DNA from: an uncultured Actinomycetes bacterium
GTDB taxonomy: Bacteria; Actinomycetota; Acidimicrobiia; Acidimicrobiales; Microtrichaceae
DNA: 26,844 nt
Reading direction: 5' to 3'
NCBI GenBank assembly: GCA_903930035.1
Contig: CAIYXG010000131.1
Span: 1-26,844 of the forward strand
A program made the translations under genes and the position numbers. Numbering within the stretch: the first letter of the stretch is position 1; every line of letters starts with the position of its first letter. This document shows positions 6,691-13,872 of this stretch, piece by piece. Under the pieces are notes generated by a model that saw nothing but the letters and a program-made list of their open reading frames with translations, was not told the origin of the DNA and did no database searches.

Positions 6691-8136
6691 GAGCCGCAGG
6701 TGCGGGTCGGTGACCCCGCCGGCGTGCATCAGCTTGGTGTAGGCCGACTCCAGGTCGTCCAGGAGCGCGCGCGGGTCGTCGACCGCCGCGGTGTCCACCA
6801 CCAGGCCCAGGAACATCCAGCCGCGGTAGCTCATCGTGGTCAGGTTGAACGCCGTCCCGGCGATCGGGCCGATCGGGTAGTTGGCCTCCATGAAGGCCCC
6901 GCCGATGAACAGGTCGAACGGGGCCGCCTTCACGTTGGAGCACACGAAGTCCACGGCGCCCGCCAGCCGCTGTCCCGTCCGGACCACGACCAGGGACGGC
7001 AGCATGTTCACCACGCCGGCCGCGTCCTGGACGGCGCCGATGGCCTTCTCGGCCTTCACAGCCGCCAGGGCCTCGTGGACCTGCCGGAACCGCTCGGCCG
7101 GGTCCATCTCGTTGGTCGGCACCAAGGACTGGGTGGGGGAGAACGCGTTGCCGCCGGCCGAGCGGTCGTGGCGCGTGCTGACGGGCATCGAGACGCGGAG
7201 CGTGTCGACCGGCCGGCCGGCGCGGTCGTGGTAGCGGCCCGACGCCGCCGCCGCGCCGGCGATGAAGAAGTCGTTCACGCTGCCACCGAGCGAGTGCGCC
7301 GCCGCCTTCACCTCGTCGAGACGGAGCTGCGAGACGCCGAACCAGCGGCCCAGGGACCGCTCGGTCCACAGGGGCGAGTGGCGCTGGTCGACCTTGACCT
7401 GACGGAGCGCGGACCGGGCGACGTCGGAGAGCTCCGCGGTGCGCTGGGGCAGCTGGTCGGGCCGGACCGCTGCGCTGGTGAGGGCCGAGGTGGCGGCCAC
7501 GGCCTGCCCGGCGCGCTCGCGGACCACGTGGGACAGCGCGTCGGCGGTGCGGTTCCACCAGCCCTGCTCCCCGGTGCCCGGGTCCTCCTGCCCGTCGTCG
7601 GCGCCTGCCCCGGGCCCGTCGCCGGACGGGGCGGGCGGCGCCGGGTCGCGCTCGAAGTCCAGGAACTGCACCGACAGCCGGATCCCGCCCTCGCCGTCGG
7701 TGATGGTGTGGTGGAGGCGCTGGACCATGGCCCCGCGGCCGCCGGCGAGGCCCTCGACGACGACGAACTCCCACAGCGGCCGGGTGCGGTCGAACGGCTG
7801 GCGGCTGAGGGTGGCGACCAGGTGCAGGAGGTCGTCCATGTCGGCGTCGCCGCCCAGGTCGACCCACCGCAGGTGGTGGTCCAGGTCGAACGACGGGTCC
7901 TCCCGCCACTCGGGCGGCGCGAGCCGGGCGGGGCTGGGCACGACCTTCTGGCGCAGGCGGGGGACCGCGACGACGGCGCGCTCCATCCGGGCACGGAACT
8001 TCTTGCGGTCGACCGGGCGGTCGAACACCGTGAGGTTGGCGAACGCGGACGAGAGCTGGGGGTCACGCTCGAGCTCCCACATGAGCGCCTCGAACTCGCT
8101 CATGCGGCCGTCGTCGTGAGGGGTCACCGCCGCCAT
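6682..8136 (-). CDS. Wax ester synthase / diacylglycerol acyltransferase (WS/DGAT) family protein
   Basis: This 484-aa acyl-CoA:alcohol/diacylglycerol acyltransferase would make storage triacylglycerol or wax ester at the membrane surface. The catalytic HHxxxDG is present as HHTITDG at 142-148, with PLWEFVVVEGL just before it as in the family. Downstream are NDFFIAG, which resembles the family's ND motif, and the C-terminal block VCSNVKAAPFDL...TTMSYRG. Its length is typical. A Pro/Gly/Asp-rich insert of about 35 residues follows the FLDFERDPA segment. The ATG at 8136 has TACCCT six bases upstream (leaderless type); an internal ATG at 8103 begins at the more usual 'MSEFEALMWELERD' position but has no start signal. 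A PAP2 phosphatase, which could supply diacylglycerol, lies immediately upstream. Confidence 0.92.
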   Translation of the reverse strand: MAAVTPHDDGRMSEFEALMWELERDPQLSSAFANLTVFDRPVDRKKFRARMERAVVAVPRLRQKVVPSPARLAPPEWREDPSFDLDHHLRWVDLGGDADMDDLLHLVATLSRQPFDRTRPLWEFVVVEGLAGGRGAMVQRLHHTITDGEGGIRLSVQFLDFERDPAPPAPSGDGPGAGADDGQEDPGTGEQGWWNRTADALSHVVRERAGQAVAATSALTSAAVRPDQLPQRTAELSDVARSALRQVKVDQRHSPLWTERSLGRWFGVSQLRLDEVKAAAHSLGGSVNDFFIAGAAAASGRYHDRAGRPVDTLRVSMPVSTRHDRSAGGNAFSPTQSLVPTNEMDPAERFRQVHEALAAVKAEKAIGAVQDAAGVVNMLPSLVVVRTGQRLAGAVDFVCSNVKAAPFDLFIGGAFMEANYPIGPIAGTAFNLTTMSYRGWMFLGLVVDTAAVDDPRALLDDLESAYTKLMHAGGVTDPHLRLDA

Positions 8137-8142
8137 GGGTCG

Positions 8143-8148
8143 AGGGTA
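8143..8148 (-). promoter_or_regulatory. Leaderless -10 (TACCCT) of WS/DGAT
   Basis: TACCCT ends six bases before the ATG at 8136. It lies in the 34-bp gap after the PAP2 gene and favours the longer of the two possible starts. Confidence 0.5.
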
Positions 8149-8170
8149 ACCGGGCGGGTGCCCGGTCCGG

Positions 8171-8779
8171 CTACTTGGCGGAGGTGCGGACCGCCACGAC
8201 CCCGCGCCGTCCGGGACGCCAGAGCGCGCCGGCCAGGCGGGAGAAGCTGCGGCCGGCCACGAACCCTGCGGCGACGTCGCTCGGGTGGTGGGCGCCCACG
8301 TGGACCCGGCTCCAGGCCACGGCGCCGGCCAGGGCGAACCAGAGCGGCGACCAGCCGAGGTCGGCCGAGAGGAGCGTGGCGGCGCAGGCCCCGGCCGACG
8401 CGTGGCCGCTGGGGAACGACGAGGTCCGGGGGGTGCGCAGGTCGTGGGGGTGGTCCGTGACGTGGCCCGGTCGGCCGCGTCGGAACATCGCCTTCACGGG
8501 GCCGTTCACGAGGGCCTGCTCGCACCCCAGGATGACGCTGCGCCGGAGGGCCCGGCGCCGGCCGGCCTCGCCGCCCACGACCGCGTCGACCGCGTTGATC
8601 GAGTGCCACAGGAGGCTGTGGTTGCCGGCCTGGGACAGTGCGTACATGGCCCGGTCGACCCGGGGCCGGCCCCGGTACCGGGCGGCGAGGTGCTCGCCAG
8701 CCGCGTCGAGGGCCCGCACGAGCGGGTGGTCGAAGTCGGGCTGGACGGCGGAGCTGGTCCGGGGGCCTGGACCGGTCAT
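8171..8779 (-). CDS. PAP2-family phosphatase (lipid phosphate phosphatase type)
   Basis: This 202-aa protein carries all three PAP2 motifs: K96-x6-R103-P104 (KAMFRRGRP), PSGH (123-126) and S157-R158-x5-H164-x3-D168. It should dephosphorylate a lipid phosphate or pyrophosphate through a phospho-histidine intermediate; phosphatidate, an isoprenyl pyrophosphate or an inositol lipid are all possible. Hydrophobic segments flank the motifs (about 82-93, 129-140 and 144-156), so it is membrane-associated. The ATG at 8779 has GAGG upstream at a long spacing. A GTG at 8791, one base after the upstream stop, would add four residues. It lies between a RecB-like nuclease and a WS/DGAT on the same strand; the DGAT neighbour makes phosphatidate phosphatase an attractive but unproven role. 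Confidence 0.88.
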   Translation of the reverse strand: MTGPGPRTSSAVQPDFDHPLVRALDAAGEHLAARYRGRPRVDRAMYALSQAGNHSLLWHSINAVDAVVGGEAGRRRALRRSVILGCEQALVNGPVKAMFRRGRPGHVTDHPHDLRTPRTSSFPSGHASAGACAATLLSADLGWSPLWFALAGAVAWSRVHVGAHHPSDVAAGFVAGRSFSRLAGALWRPGRRGVVAVRTSAK

Positions 8780-8792
8780 CGGGCCGACCACC

Positions 8793-9608
8793 TCACGCCC
8801 GGCCCAGCGCGACGGCCACCTCGGCCGCCCTCGACGGGTCGCCGCCCTGCTCGGGGCAGAACTCGTGGAAGGAGCAGTAGTTGCACAGGGCCGAGGTGCG
8901 GGGCCGGAAGTCCTCGGTCGCGCAGGACCGCTCCACGGCGGCCCAGACCGCCCCCACCTTCTTCTCGACGCCGGCGACGGTGCGGTCGGACGTGGGCGAC
9001 GAGATGACCTGCGGGTCCCGGCCCAGGTAGATCAGCTGCACCCTGGCCGGGCGACGGCCGAAGACCTTCTCCACCATCATCGAGTAGATGTGCACCCCGG
9101 CCATGCGCTCCTGCTCCTGCTCCTTGCGCGGGGCCCGGCCGGTCTTGTAGTCGGTGACGACCAGCTCGCCGTCGGCGTCGAGCTCGAGCCGGTCGATCAC
9201 GCCGCGGACCTTGAGCGTCCCCAGGTCGGCCTGCAGCTTGAGCTCGAGACCGATCGGGTGCACGGCGGCGGGGTCCTCGAGGTCGAAGTAGCGGTCCACC
9301 ATGCCGGTGCAGTCCCGGGCGAACCGCTCGGCCGCCGCGCCGTCGAGGCCGAGGCCCACGTAGTCCGGGTCGGCCGCCATCTCCTCGAGCGCCGCGGCCA
9401 GGGTCTCTGCTGCCCGCGCCCGGGTGCGCCCCGCCGGCGGCTCCATGAACAGCAGCTCGAGGGCCCGGTGGACGGTGGTGCCCTTGACCGCGGGCTCCGA
9501 CGGCGCCTCGGGCAGCCGGTCGATGGTCGAGAACCGGAAGGCCAGCGGACAGCTCTTGAACGAGGAGACGCGGGACGGGGAGAGCGAGGCAGGGAGCGGG
9601 AACGCCAT
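8793..9608 (-). CDS. RecB/Cas4-like PD-(D/E)XK nuclease with four-cysteine cluster, stand-alone
   Basis: This 271-aa single-domain nuclease belongs to the PDDEXK_1 (RecB/AddB/Cas4-like) group. The order is: Cys20 in FKSCPLAF, H47 in the GTTVHRALE helix, D139 (GVIDRLE), D153 and K155 in VTDYKTG, and a C-terminal Cys242-x2-Cys245-x5-Cys251. The four cysteines match the pattern that binds a 4Fe-4S cluster in AddB and Cas4. No helicase is fused to it and none is nearby. The ATG at 9608 has TAGGAT eight bases upstream and no Shine-Dalgarno. It is the first gene before PAP2 and is divergent from an alpha/beta hydrolase. Its likely role is DNA end processing or repair. No cas genes or CRISPR are present, so it should not be called Cas4. 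Confidence 0.88.
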   Translation of the reverse strand: MAFPLPASLSPSRVSSFKSCPLAFRFSTIDRLPEAPSEPAVKGTTVHRALELLFMEPPAGRTRARAAETLAAALEEMAADPDYVGLGLDGAAAERFARDCTGMVDRYFDLEDPAAVHPIGLELKLQADLGTLKVRGVIDRLELDADGELVVTDYKTGRAPRKEQEQERMAGVHIYSMMVEKVFGRRPARVQLIYLGRDPQVISSPTSDRTVAGVEKKVGAVWAAVERSCATEDFRPRTSALCNYCSFHEFCPEQGGDPSRAAEVAVALGRA

Positions 9609-9616
9609 GGACGCCG

Positions 9617-9622
9617 ATCCTA
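9617..9622 (-). promoter_or_regulatory. Leaderless -10 (TAGGAT) of the RecB-like nuclease gene
   Basis: TAGGAT ends eight bases before the ATG at 9608. The 77-bp gap to the divergent hydrolase gene also holds that gene's weaker CACACT at 9674-9679, six bases before its GTG. Confidence 0.45.
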
Positions 9623-9685
9623 CGGGCGGGTGTGACACGGCCCCGACGGTCGGGCTCCCGCCGCCCGGGATGGCACACTTCCGAC

Positions 9686-10591
9686 GTGGTCGAGCCCCCT
9701 GCACCTCCTCCCTTCCCCGAGCCCGTCCTGGTCCCGTCGACCGGCGGCGTGACGGTCGCCGCCTACGACCTGGGTGGCACCGGCCCCGACGTCGTGCTGG
9801 TCCACGCCACCGGGTTCTGCGCGGCCGTCTGGGCGCCGATGGCGGCAGGCCTGACGGGGTGCCGGGTCGTGGCGCTCGACGTGCGGGGGCACGGCCGCTC
9901 GACCGTCCCGGCGCACGGCATGGAGTGGTCGGGGACCGCCGACGACGTGCTCGCGGTGGTCGACCACTTCGGCCTGGACCGACCAGTGGGCCTGGGCCAC
10001 TCCATGGGCGGCGCAGCGCTGCTGCTGGCCGAGCAGGCCCGTCCGGGGACCTTCGCCGGGCTGTGGGTGTACGAACCGATCGTGATGCCGGAGTGGTACG
10101 TGCTCCAGGGTGGCGGCGACGGCTCCAACCCGCTGGCCGAGGGGGCCCGGCGCCGCCGGCCGACGTTCGCGTCGGCCGACGAGGCCTATGCGAACTTTGC
10201 GGCCAAGCCCCCGCTCATGCTCCTGGCCCCGGAGGCGCTCGCCGCCTACGTCGCCCACGGCTTCGAGGAGCAGCCCGACGGCTCGGTCACCCTGCGGTGC
10301 CGGCCCGAGGTCGAGGCCGCGAACTACGAGATGGGGGCCCGCCACGACGGGTTTGCCCACCTGGGCGAGGTCGCGTGCCCGGTGGTGGTGCTGCGGGGCA
10401 GCGACCGGGTGCCGGGGCCGGCCGGGTTCGCCGCCGACGTTGCCGACGCGCTCCCCGCCGGGACGCTCGAGGACCGCCCCGAGCTGTTCCACTTCGGCCC
10501 GCTCGAGGCCCCGGCCGCCATGGCGGCGTCGGCGCGGTCGTTCGTCGGGTCGGTGGCGCCGGACGGTGCGGGCGGCCACGGCCAGGATTGA
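9686..10591 (+). CDS. Alpha/beta-fold hydrolase
   Basis: This 301-aa serine hydrolase has the usual triad order: S106 in GLGHSMGG (nucleophile elbow), D240 in LRGSDRV, and H269 near FHFGP. The oxyanion segment is HATGF (40-44), a variant of the common HGxG, and DVRGHGRS (65-72) is the expected early strand/turn. There is no signal peptide, so it is cytoplasmic. Ester, thioester or epoxide substrates are all possible. The frame is open upstream to 9632, but the GTG at 9686 is preferred. It leaves room for the divergent nuclease promoter, places CACACT six bases upstream, and starts the protein just before the first beta-strand. Its stop codon lies inside the -35 element of the next gene. Confidence 0.85.
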   Translation: MVEPPAPPPFPEPVLVPSTGGVTVAAYDLGGTGPDVVLVHATGFCAAVWAPMAAGLTGCRVVALDVRGHGRSTVPAHGMEWSGTADDVLAVVDHFGLDRPVGLGHSMGGAALLLAEQARPGTFAGLWVYEPIVMPEWYVLQGGGDGSNPLAEGARRRRPTFASADEAYANFAAKPPLMLLAPEALAAYVAHGFEEQPDGSVTLRCRPEVEAANYEMGARHDGFAHLGEVACPVVVLRGSDRVPGPAGFAADVADALPAGTLEDRPELFHFGPLEAPAAMAASARSFVGSVAPDGAGGHGQD

Positions 10592-10615
10592 CCTCTGGCG
10601 CCCGCCCGGTACCGT
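10588..10615 (+). promoter_or_regulatory. Sigma-70-type promoter TTGACC-N16-TACCGT for the PhoX-like gene
   Basis: TTGACC (10588-10593) and TACCGT (10610-10615) are 16 bases apart, the best -35/-10 pair in the window. The TGA of the upstream hydrolase gene is embedded in the -35. Transcription should start near 10622, where an ATG ATG lies. Confidence 0.6.
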
Positions 10616-10639
10616 CTGACGATGATGAAGGAGTCCGAC

Positions 10640-11815
10640 ATGGCCGCAGCCTCCCGTCCGTCCCCGCAGGTGTCCCGCCGGACGATGCTGTCCTGGACCG
10701 GTGCCGCCGGCATGCTCGCCGTCGGCGCGACCGTGCTGCCGGCGTGCTCGTCGCCCATGCCGCCGACGGCGCCGGGCACCGACGCCAACGGCCTGTTCCT
10801 GCGGCCCGGGTTCACCAGCCGGATCGTCGCCCGGGGCGGCGAGCAGCTGGGCGGGGCCGACTACCGGGCGTTCCCCGACGGCGCCGCCACCTTCCCCGAC
10901 GCCGTGGTGCCGGGCGGCTGGTACTACGTCGTCAACCACGAGGTCCCCGGCGGCGGCGGTGGTGTGACCTCGGTCCGCTTCGCCCCCGACGGCACAGTGA
11001 CCGGGTCCCGGCTGGTGCTGGCCGGGACGACCAGCAACTGCGCCGGCGGCGCCACGCCGTGGGGCACCTGGCTGTCCGGCGAGGAGTACGACGGCGGCTG
11101 GATCTGGGAGGTCGACCCCACCGGTGCCACCCGCGCCGCAGCCCGCACGGCGCTCGGCACCTTCAGCCACGAGGCCGCCGCGGTGGCGTCCGACGGTCGG
11201 GTGTACCTGACCGAGGACAAGTCCAACGGCTGCCTCTACCGGTTCACCCCCGACCGGCCGCAGGACCTGTCGGCGGGCCTGCTCGAGGTCGCGTGCGGCA
11301 CCGCGGCCCCCGGCGCGGTCGTCTGGCGCGCGGTGCCGGACCCGAGCGCCACGGTCGGGCCGACCCGGACCCAGGTCGCCGACGCGCTGCACTTCGACGG
11401 CGGCGAGGGGATCGACTGCCTCGGCGACACGGTGTGGTTCACCACGAAGGGTGACGTGCGGCTGTGGGAGTACACGCTCTCGACGGCGCAGGTGGCGGTG
11501 CGCTTCCAGGGGGGCGCGGGCCAGACGCTCGACGCGGTCGACAACCTGTGGGTGGACGACGCGAGCGGTGCGCTGTTCGTCGCCGAGGACGGCGGGAACC
11601 TGGAGCTGGTGGTGATCCGCCCGGACAACACCGCCGAGGCGGTCGTCCGGGTCCAGGGCCAGGAGGGCAGCGAGCTGACCGGCCCGTGCTTCAGCCCCGA
11701 CGGCCAGCGGCTCTACTTCAGCTCGCAGCGTGGCCCGGCCACGGCCGCCGGCCTCCCGCTCGGGATCACCTACGAGGTCACGGGTCCGTGGGACCAGCTG
11801 CTCGGCCGCAGCTGA
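10640..11815 (+). CDS. PhoX-family (DUF839) exported protein with Tat/lipoprotein signal
   Basis: This 391-aa protein has a twin-arginine signal (SRRTML, 12-17), a hydrophobic stretch, and a lipobox LPAC ending at Cys36, so it is probably exported folded and anchored to the outer membrane face. The body is a beta-propeller of the PhoX/DUF839 type. Its family segments are WGTWLSGEE, GTFSHEAAAV followed by VYLTEDK, and LFVAEDGGNLELVVI; the conserved acidic residues bind Ca2+/Fe3+ in PhoX. PhoX enzymes are calcium-dependent alkaline phosphatases, but this protein is shorter than classical PhoX and activity is not assured. The ATG at 10640 has AAGGAG six bases upstream. An ATG at 10622 sits exactly where transcription should start and could give a six-residue-longer leaderless product. 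Confidence 0.85.
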   Translation: MAAASRPSPQVSRRTMLSWTGAAGMLAVGATVLPACSSPMPPTAPGTDANGLFLRPGFTSRIVARGGEQLGGADYRAFPDGAATFPDAVVPGGWYYVVNHEVPGGGGGVTSVRFAPDGTVTGSRLVLAGTTSNCAGGATPWGTWLSGEEYDGGWIWEVDPTGATRAAARTALGTFSHEAAAVASDGRVYLTEDKSNGCLYRFTPDRPQDLSAGLLEVACGTAAPGAVVWRAVPDPSATVGPTRTQVADALHFDGGEGIDCLGDTVWFTTKGDVRLWEYTLSTAQVAVRFQGGAGQTLDAVDNLWVDDASGALFVAEDGGNLELVVIRPDNTAEAVVRVQGQEGSELTGPCFSPDGQRLYFSSQRGPATAAGLPLGITYEVTGPWDQLLGRS

Positions 11816-11821
11816 GCCCGG

Positions 11822-12814
11822 CTACGAACGGGTGACGACCCAGTCGTCGACGCGGCCCCACTCGTCGCGCAGCCAGCGGGCCCGTCCCTCGTCGTCGACG
11901 GGGACCTGCGCCCGGGGCGTGCGCCACAGCTCGACCACCACCGGCTCGGACAGCGGCGCGGCGGCCAGGGCCTCCTTGGGGCCGGCGAGGCCGTCCAGCC
12001 CGACGTAGGCCAGCGTGACCACGTCGGCCTGCGGCGCCCCGTCGAGCAGCGCCAGGGTCCCGCTCGGCCGCGGGGGCATCGTCCGCAGGCGGCCGGCCAC
12101 CTCTGCGGCCAGCTGCGGGTCCTTCTCGGCGAGCCGCTCCTGGACCCGCGCCCGCTTGGACGCCGTCCAGCGGGTCCCCTCGGGGAAGATCACCAGCGCC
12201 TCGTCCGGCCCGGCGTCCGCGGCCAGGCGGCGCAGGACCTCCAGCTCGGCGGGCGTGTTGGTGCCGGACCGGTCCACGAAGTGGTTGGGGAGCCGGTTGC
12301 CCACCAGGTCGAGCGCCGGGTCCCACAGGAGGTCGTCCTTCAGCACGTAGCGGACCTTGAAGCCCCGGTCCATCAGGAGCTTGGCGGGGATGAGCGTGTC
12401 GATGAGGCTCGTGTGGCGGCACAGGAGCACGAGCGGGCCGTCGCGGAGCACGTCGGCGCCCGTGGTGTCGAACCGCAGGCCGAGCAGCGGCTCGGCCAGC
12501 CCGACCAGCGAGTTGACCCAGGTCCGTTGCAGGGCCTCGTGGGCCCGTTGCGAGGCCGGACGCCGCACCTGGGTGCCGAACCCGGCCAGGACCCACAGCG
12601 CGCCGCAGGCGACCACGGCGGCCACCTCCCACGCCAGGTAGCAGACCCCGAACAGCAGCAGCCGCACGGTGGGGAGCCGCCGGTACCGGACGACGTCGTG
12701 GACCAGCAGCAGCGGCACCAGGACGAGCAGGAGCGGCAGGACGACGAGCAGCCCCACGAACACGCCCGGGAGGCTGAGCGCCCGGCGCTGCCAGGTCGTC
12801 CGTGCTGCCGCCAT
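11822..12814 (-). CDS. 1-acyl-sn-glycerol-3-phosphate acyltransferase (PlsC-like), membrane-anchored
   Basis: This 330-aa acyltransferase has the glycerolipid motifs I and III: HTSLID (134-139, H-x4-D) and FPEGTR (210-215). Two hydrophobic helices (about 15-38 and 51-79) precede the catalytic domain and should anchor it to the inner membrane. The reaction would be acylation of lysophosphatidate to phosphatidate. The N-terminal anchor and the C-terminal 'VTLAYVGLDG' region resemble the large actinobacterial/eukaryotic AGPAT-like group. The ATG at 12814 has TACCCT eight bases upstream; the frame is open to 12859 but crosses that promoter. It is convergent with the PhoX-like gene (6 bp between stops) and divergent from a lipoprotein gene. 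Together with PAP2 and WS/DGAT it could complete triacylglycerol assembly. Confidence 0.87.
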   Translation of the reverse strand: MAAARTTWQRRALSLPGVFVGLLVVLPLLLVLVPLLLVHDVVRYRRLPTVRLLLFGVCYLAWEVAAVVACGALWVLAGFGTQVRRPASQRAHEALQRTWVNSLVGLAEPLLGLRFDTTGADVLRDGPLVLLCRHTSLIDTLIPAKLLMDRGFKVRYVLKDDLLWDPALDLVGNRLPNHFVDRSGTNTPAELEVLRRLAADAGPDEALVIFPEGTRWTASKRARVQERLAEKDPQLAAEVAGRLRTMPPRPSGTLALLDGAPQADVVTLAYVGLDGLAGPKEALAAAPLSEPVVVELWRTPRAQVPVDDEGRARWLRDEWGRVDDWVVTRS

Positions 12815-12822
12815 GTGCCGAG

Positions 12823-12828
12823 AGGGTA
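12823..12828 (-). promoter_or_regulatory. Leaderless -10 (TACCCT) of the PlsC-like gene
   Basis: TACCCT ends eight bases before the ATG at 12814, with no Shine-Dalgarno sequence. Confidence 0.45.
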
Positions 12829-12859
12829 GCGAGCCGTGGGGCAGACTGTGGCCCGGCAC

Positions 12860-12888
12860 CCGGCCGCCGTGGCCGGAGGTCGGAGGAG
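12860..12888 (+). promoter_or_regulatory. Leader hairpin and strong ribosome binding site of the 126-aa lipoprotein gene
   Basis: CCGGCC (12860-12865) and GGCCGG (12871-12876) form a 6-bp stem with a five-base loop. It is followed by GGAGGAGG a few bases before the ATG at 12895. The -10 is unclear; GACTGT at 12844-12849 is a poor candidate. Confidence 0.35.
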
Positions 12889-12894
12889 GTAGAG

Positions 12895-13275
12895 ATGCGA
12901 CGCTCGATCGGTGCGCTGGCAGTGGTGTGCGCGGTGGTCCTGGGGGCCTCGGCCTGCGGGGGCGGCGGGTCCTCCGACGGTGCCACGACGACGGCGCCCA
13001 ACAGCGGGGCCGGCGAGACCGGCAGCCCGTCCGGCGGCTCGAGCGGCTCGAGCGCGGTCGACGCCTACTGCGAGAAGGTGTCCGAGCTGGCCAAGGTCGT
13101 GGAGGAGAAGGGCCTCGACGCCCGGGAGGACGTGCAGCGGCTCAGCGAGGAGCTCAAGACGCTGTCCACCGAGGCCGCCAAGTCGCTCCCCCTCAACCCG
13201 GGCGCCTCGAAGCAGTTCGGCGAGTGCTCGCTGGACGCCTCGAAGCGGATCGCCGAGTCCTACAAGCCGGGCTGA
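12895..13275 (+). CDS. Small lipoprotein of unknown function, 126 aa
   Basis: The protein begins with a basic, hydrophobic signal (MRRSIGALAVVCAVVLGASAC) whose Cys21 fits a lipoprotein cleavage site. A low-complexity Gly/Ser/Thr linker follows (22-55). A helical domain of about 70 residues completes it, with two cysteines (VDAYCEKV; FGECSLDA) that could form a disulphide. The helical part is rich in Lys/Glu/Leu. It is probably anchored on the outer face of the membrane. I do not recognise the domain; small actinobacterial lipoproteins of this build are common and mostly uncharacterised. The start is fixed by GGAGGAGG just upstream. Its last 16 bases overlap the end of the convergent DoxX-like gene. 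Confidence 0.8.
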   Translation: MRRSIGALAVVCAVVLGASACGGGGSSDGATTTAPNSGAGETGSPSGGSSGSSAVDAYCEKVSELAKVVEEKGLDAREDVQRLSEELKTLSTEAAKSLPLNPGASKQFGECSLDASKRIAESYKPG

Positions 13276-13736
13276 CGCCCCGGTCCGCCGTCGGGCGGGG
13301 CCGGCCGGAGCCGCCCGCGGAGCCAGCGCCAGCCGCCCGTGGACCACAGCGCCCACAGCACCAGCAGCGGCTGGAACCACAGCCGCACGAACCGTGCCGT
13401 GTCGGTGTCGAGCCCGAACGCGTCGCGCTGCTCCACGAACTGCGCGACGTTGCCGGGAAAGATGACCACGAAGAACCCCGCCACCACCACGCCCACCGGT
13501 GCGGCCCGGCGGCGCCCGGCCAGGACGAGCGCGGCGCCGAGGAGGATCTCGACGACGCCCGAGACGACCACGACCAGGTCGGGGTCGCCCGGGAACCAGG
13601 GCGGGACCTGGGCCTGGAACTCCTCCCGCCGGTTGGTCAGGTGCCCGGTGCCGGCGAAGACCAGCGCGGCGCCCAGGACGTAGCGGGCGACGTCGGCTGC
13701 CCGACCTGCAGCAGGGGTGGAGGCGGTCTGGGGCAC
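13260..13736 (-). CDS. DoxX-like integral membrane protein, 158 aa
   Basis: Four hydrophobic helices (about 15-32, 54-74, 80-94 and 115-133) match the compact four-helix DoxX/DUF417-like group. Family-type features are an N-terminal ARYVLGAALVFAGTGHL, where 'aG..hl' is typical, and GVVEILLGAALVL in helix two. Members are linked to respiratory or redox functions, but biochemical roles are mostly unknown, so only the family is claimed. The start is a GTG with TAGGGT six bases upstream, a leaderless signal. Its 3' end overlaps the convergent lipoprotein gene by 16 bp, so the two transcripts must overlap and could form an antisense duplex at their ends. Confidence 0.8.
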   Translation of the reverse strand: MPQTASTPAAGRAADVARYVLGAALVFAGTGHLTNRREEFQAQVPPWFPGDPDLVVVVSGVVEILLGAALVLAGRRRAAPVGVVVAGFFVVIFPGNVAQFVEQRDAFGLDTDTARFVRLWFQPLLVLWALWSTGGWRWLRGRLRPAPPDGGPGRQPGL

Positions 13737-13742
13737 CGTCGG

Positions 13743-13748
13743 ACCCTA
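13743..13748 (-). promoter_or_regulatory. Leaderless -10 (TAGGGT) of the DoxX-like gene
   Basis: TAGGGT ends six bases before the GTG start at 13736, which supports GTG as the true start. Confidence 0.5.
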
Positions 13749-13800
13749 CCGCCGACCGTCGTCGCACCGGACCACGCGCCTGCAGTGCCGCACCGCCGGT

Positions 13801-13866
13801 TAGCGTGCTCCGGTCGAGCGTCCGCTCGACCCCGAACAGGCACCCTGCGGGGTGACGGAAACTAGG
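13801..13866 (+). promoter_or_regulatory. Promoter -10 and two-hairpin leader of the 147-aa lipoprotein gene
   Basis: TAGCGT (13801-13806) is followed by a perfect inverted repeat, GGTCGAGCG (13812-13820) and CGCTCGACC (13823-13831), with only two bases between. It lies exactly at the expected transcription start. A second hairpin, CACCC (13841-13845) with GGGTG (13850-13854) and a TGCG loop, follows, then AGGAG before the ATG at 13873. The first repeat could equally be a palindromic operator. Confidence 0.5.
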
Positions 13867-13872
13867 AGTCCC

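Noticed and set aside
8793..9608. Cas4 and a hidden CRISPR system
   Set aside because: Only the nuclease fold and cysteine set match. No other cas gene and no repeat-spacer array occurs anywhere in the window.
13807..13872. Known riboswitch upstream of the lipoprotein gene
   Set aside because: Two simple hairpins are present, but none of the conserved cores I can recognise (cobalamin, TPP, SAM, FMN, ydaO, glycine).
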